From Tannerella sp. (GTDB taxonomy: Bacteria > Bacteroidota > Bacteroidia > Bacteroidales > Tannerellaceae), in contig JAIRMH010000349.1 of assembly GCA_031258835.1 (NCBI GenBank), forward strand, positions 1 through 34,447: DNA of 34,447 bases, written 5' to 3'. The position numbers and the translations under genes were made by a program. This document shows, in pieces, positions 34,421 to 34,447 of this stretch (position 1 is its first letter; every line of letters begins with the position of its first letter). Below the pieces are notes generated by a model. The model was given only the letters and a program-made list of their open reading frames with translations. It had not been told where the DNA came from and did no database searches.

Positions 34421-34447
34421 GGCGGCTACCTACTCTCCCACTTGCGC
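34421..34447 (-). rRNA. rrf: 5S ribosomal RNA, 3' end (cut by window edge)
   Basis: The minus strand reads GCGCAAGTGGGAGAGTAGGT then AGCCGCC, which is the typical 3' part of Bacteroidetes 5S rRNA (GGGAGAGTAGGTxGCCGCC). The 3' end may extend one or two bases to 34419. The rest of the rRNA operon is outside the window. Confidence 0.85.

Noticed and set aside
1-34447. CRISPR array, prophage or toxin-antitoxin system
   Set aside because: No regularly spaced repeats, cas, phage structural genes or small toxin-antitoxin pairs were seen on reading both strands.

Overview
The window looks like a chromosomal segment of a member of the order Bacteroidales. Three things point there: SusC/SusD outer-membrane genes, an ECF sigma/FecR pair, and promoters built from the Bacteroidetes boxes TTTG, an 18-20 nt gap, then TAnnTTTG. 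Clear Shine-Dalgarno sequences are absent, as is usual in this phylum. I cannot name a genus.

Layout, left to right. (1) 1-2560, minus strand: the start of a WecA/TagO-like sugar-phosphate transferase cut by the window edge, an unrecognised lipoprotein-like gene, metF, and tRNA-Pro(TGG) with its own promoter and terminator. (2) 2940-6335, plus strand: a transglutaminase-like lipoprotein with a discoidin-like tail, a fragment of an IS1380-type transposase, and a PD-(D/E)XK (Rpn-type) protein with a 21-bp repeat-encoded coiled coil. (3) 6430-9875: a secreted GH29 alpha-L-fucosidase, followed by a decayed scrap of a large glycosidase gene, then a convergent secreted M81 (MlrC-like) metallopeptidase. 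(4) 10047-12971: the housekeeping operon rplM-rpsI-rpsB-tsf with a strong promoter and terminator. (5) 12996-17144: a fucose uptake and isomerisation operon (fucI-fucP, minus strand) divergent from an AraC-family regulator. (6) 17298-18968: a long-chain acyl-CoA synthetase. (7) 19074-29008, minus strand: a polysaccharide utilisation locus in the order ECF sigma, fecR, 6-bladed propeller lipoprotein, susC (with STN domain), susD, GH105. (8) 29035-33673, minus strand: a glycogen metabolism operon (debranching enzyme, GT4 synthase, GH57 protein), preceded by a NikR-like regulator. (9) 34370 to the end: the terminator and 3' end of a 5S rRNA, the tail of an rRNA operon that continues outside the window.

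How the genes fit together. GH29 would release L-fucose from glycans. FucP imports it and FucI converts it to L-fuculose under probable control of the divergent AraC protein, but fuculokinase and aldolase genes are not here. The PUL would import an oligosaccharide carrying an unsaturated uronic acid, which GH105 would trim. Its STN-bearing SusC, FecR and ECF sigma form a trans-envelope substrate-sensing circuit. The glycogen genes form a compact operon that runs with no visible terminator to within 26 nt of the PUL sigma gene.

The best leads are genomic scars and altered active sites: a second fecR 3' end just upstream of susC, a frameshifted glycosidase scrap behind the fucosidase, a NikR-like protein lacking three of the four nickel ligands known from E. 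coli, and a GH57 protein with Asn where the catalytic Asp is expected. I found no CRISPR array, phage or obvious new defence system.
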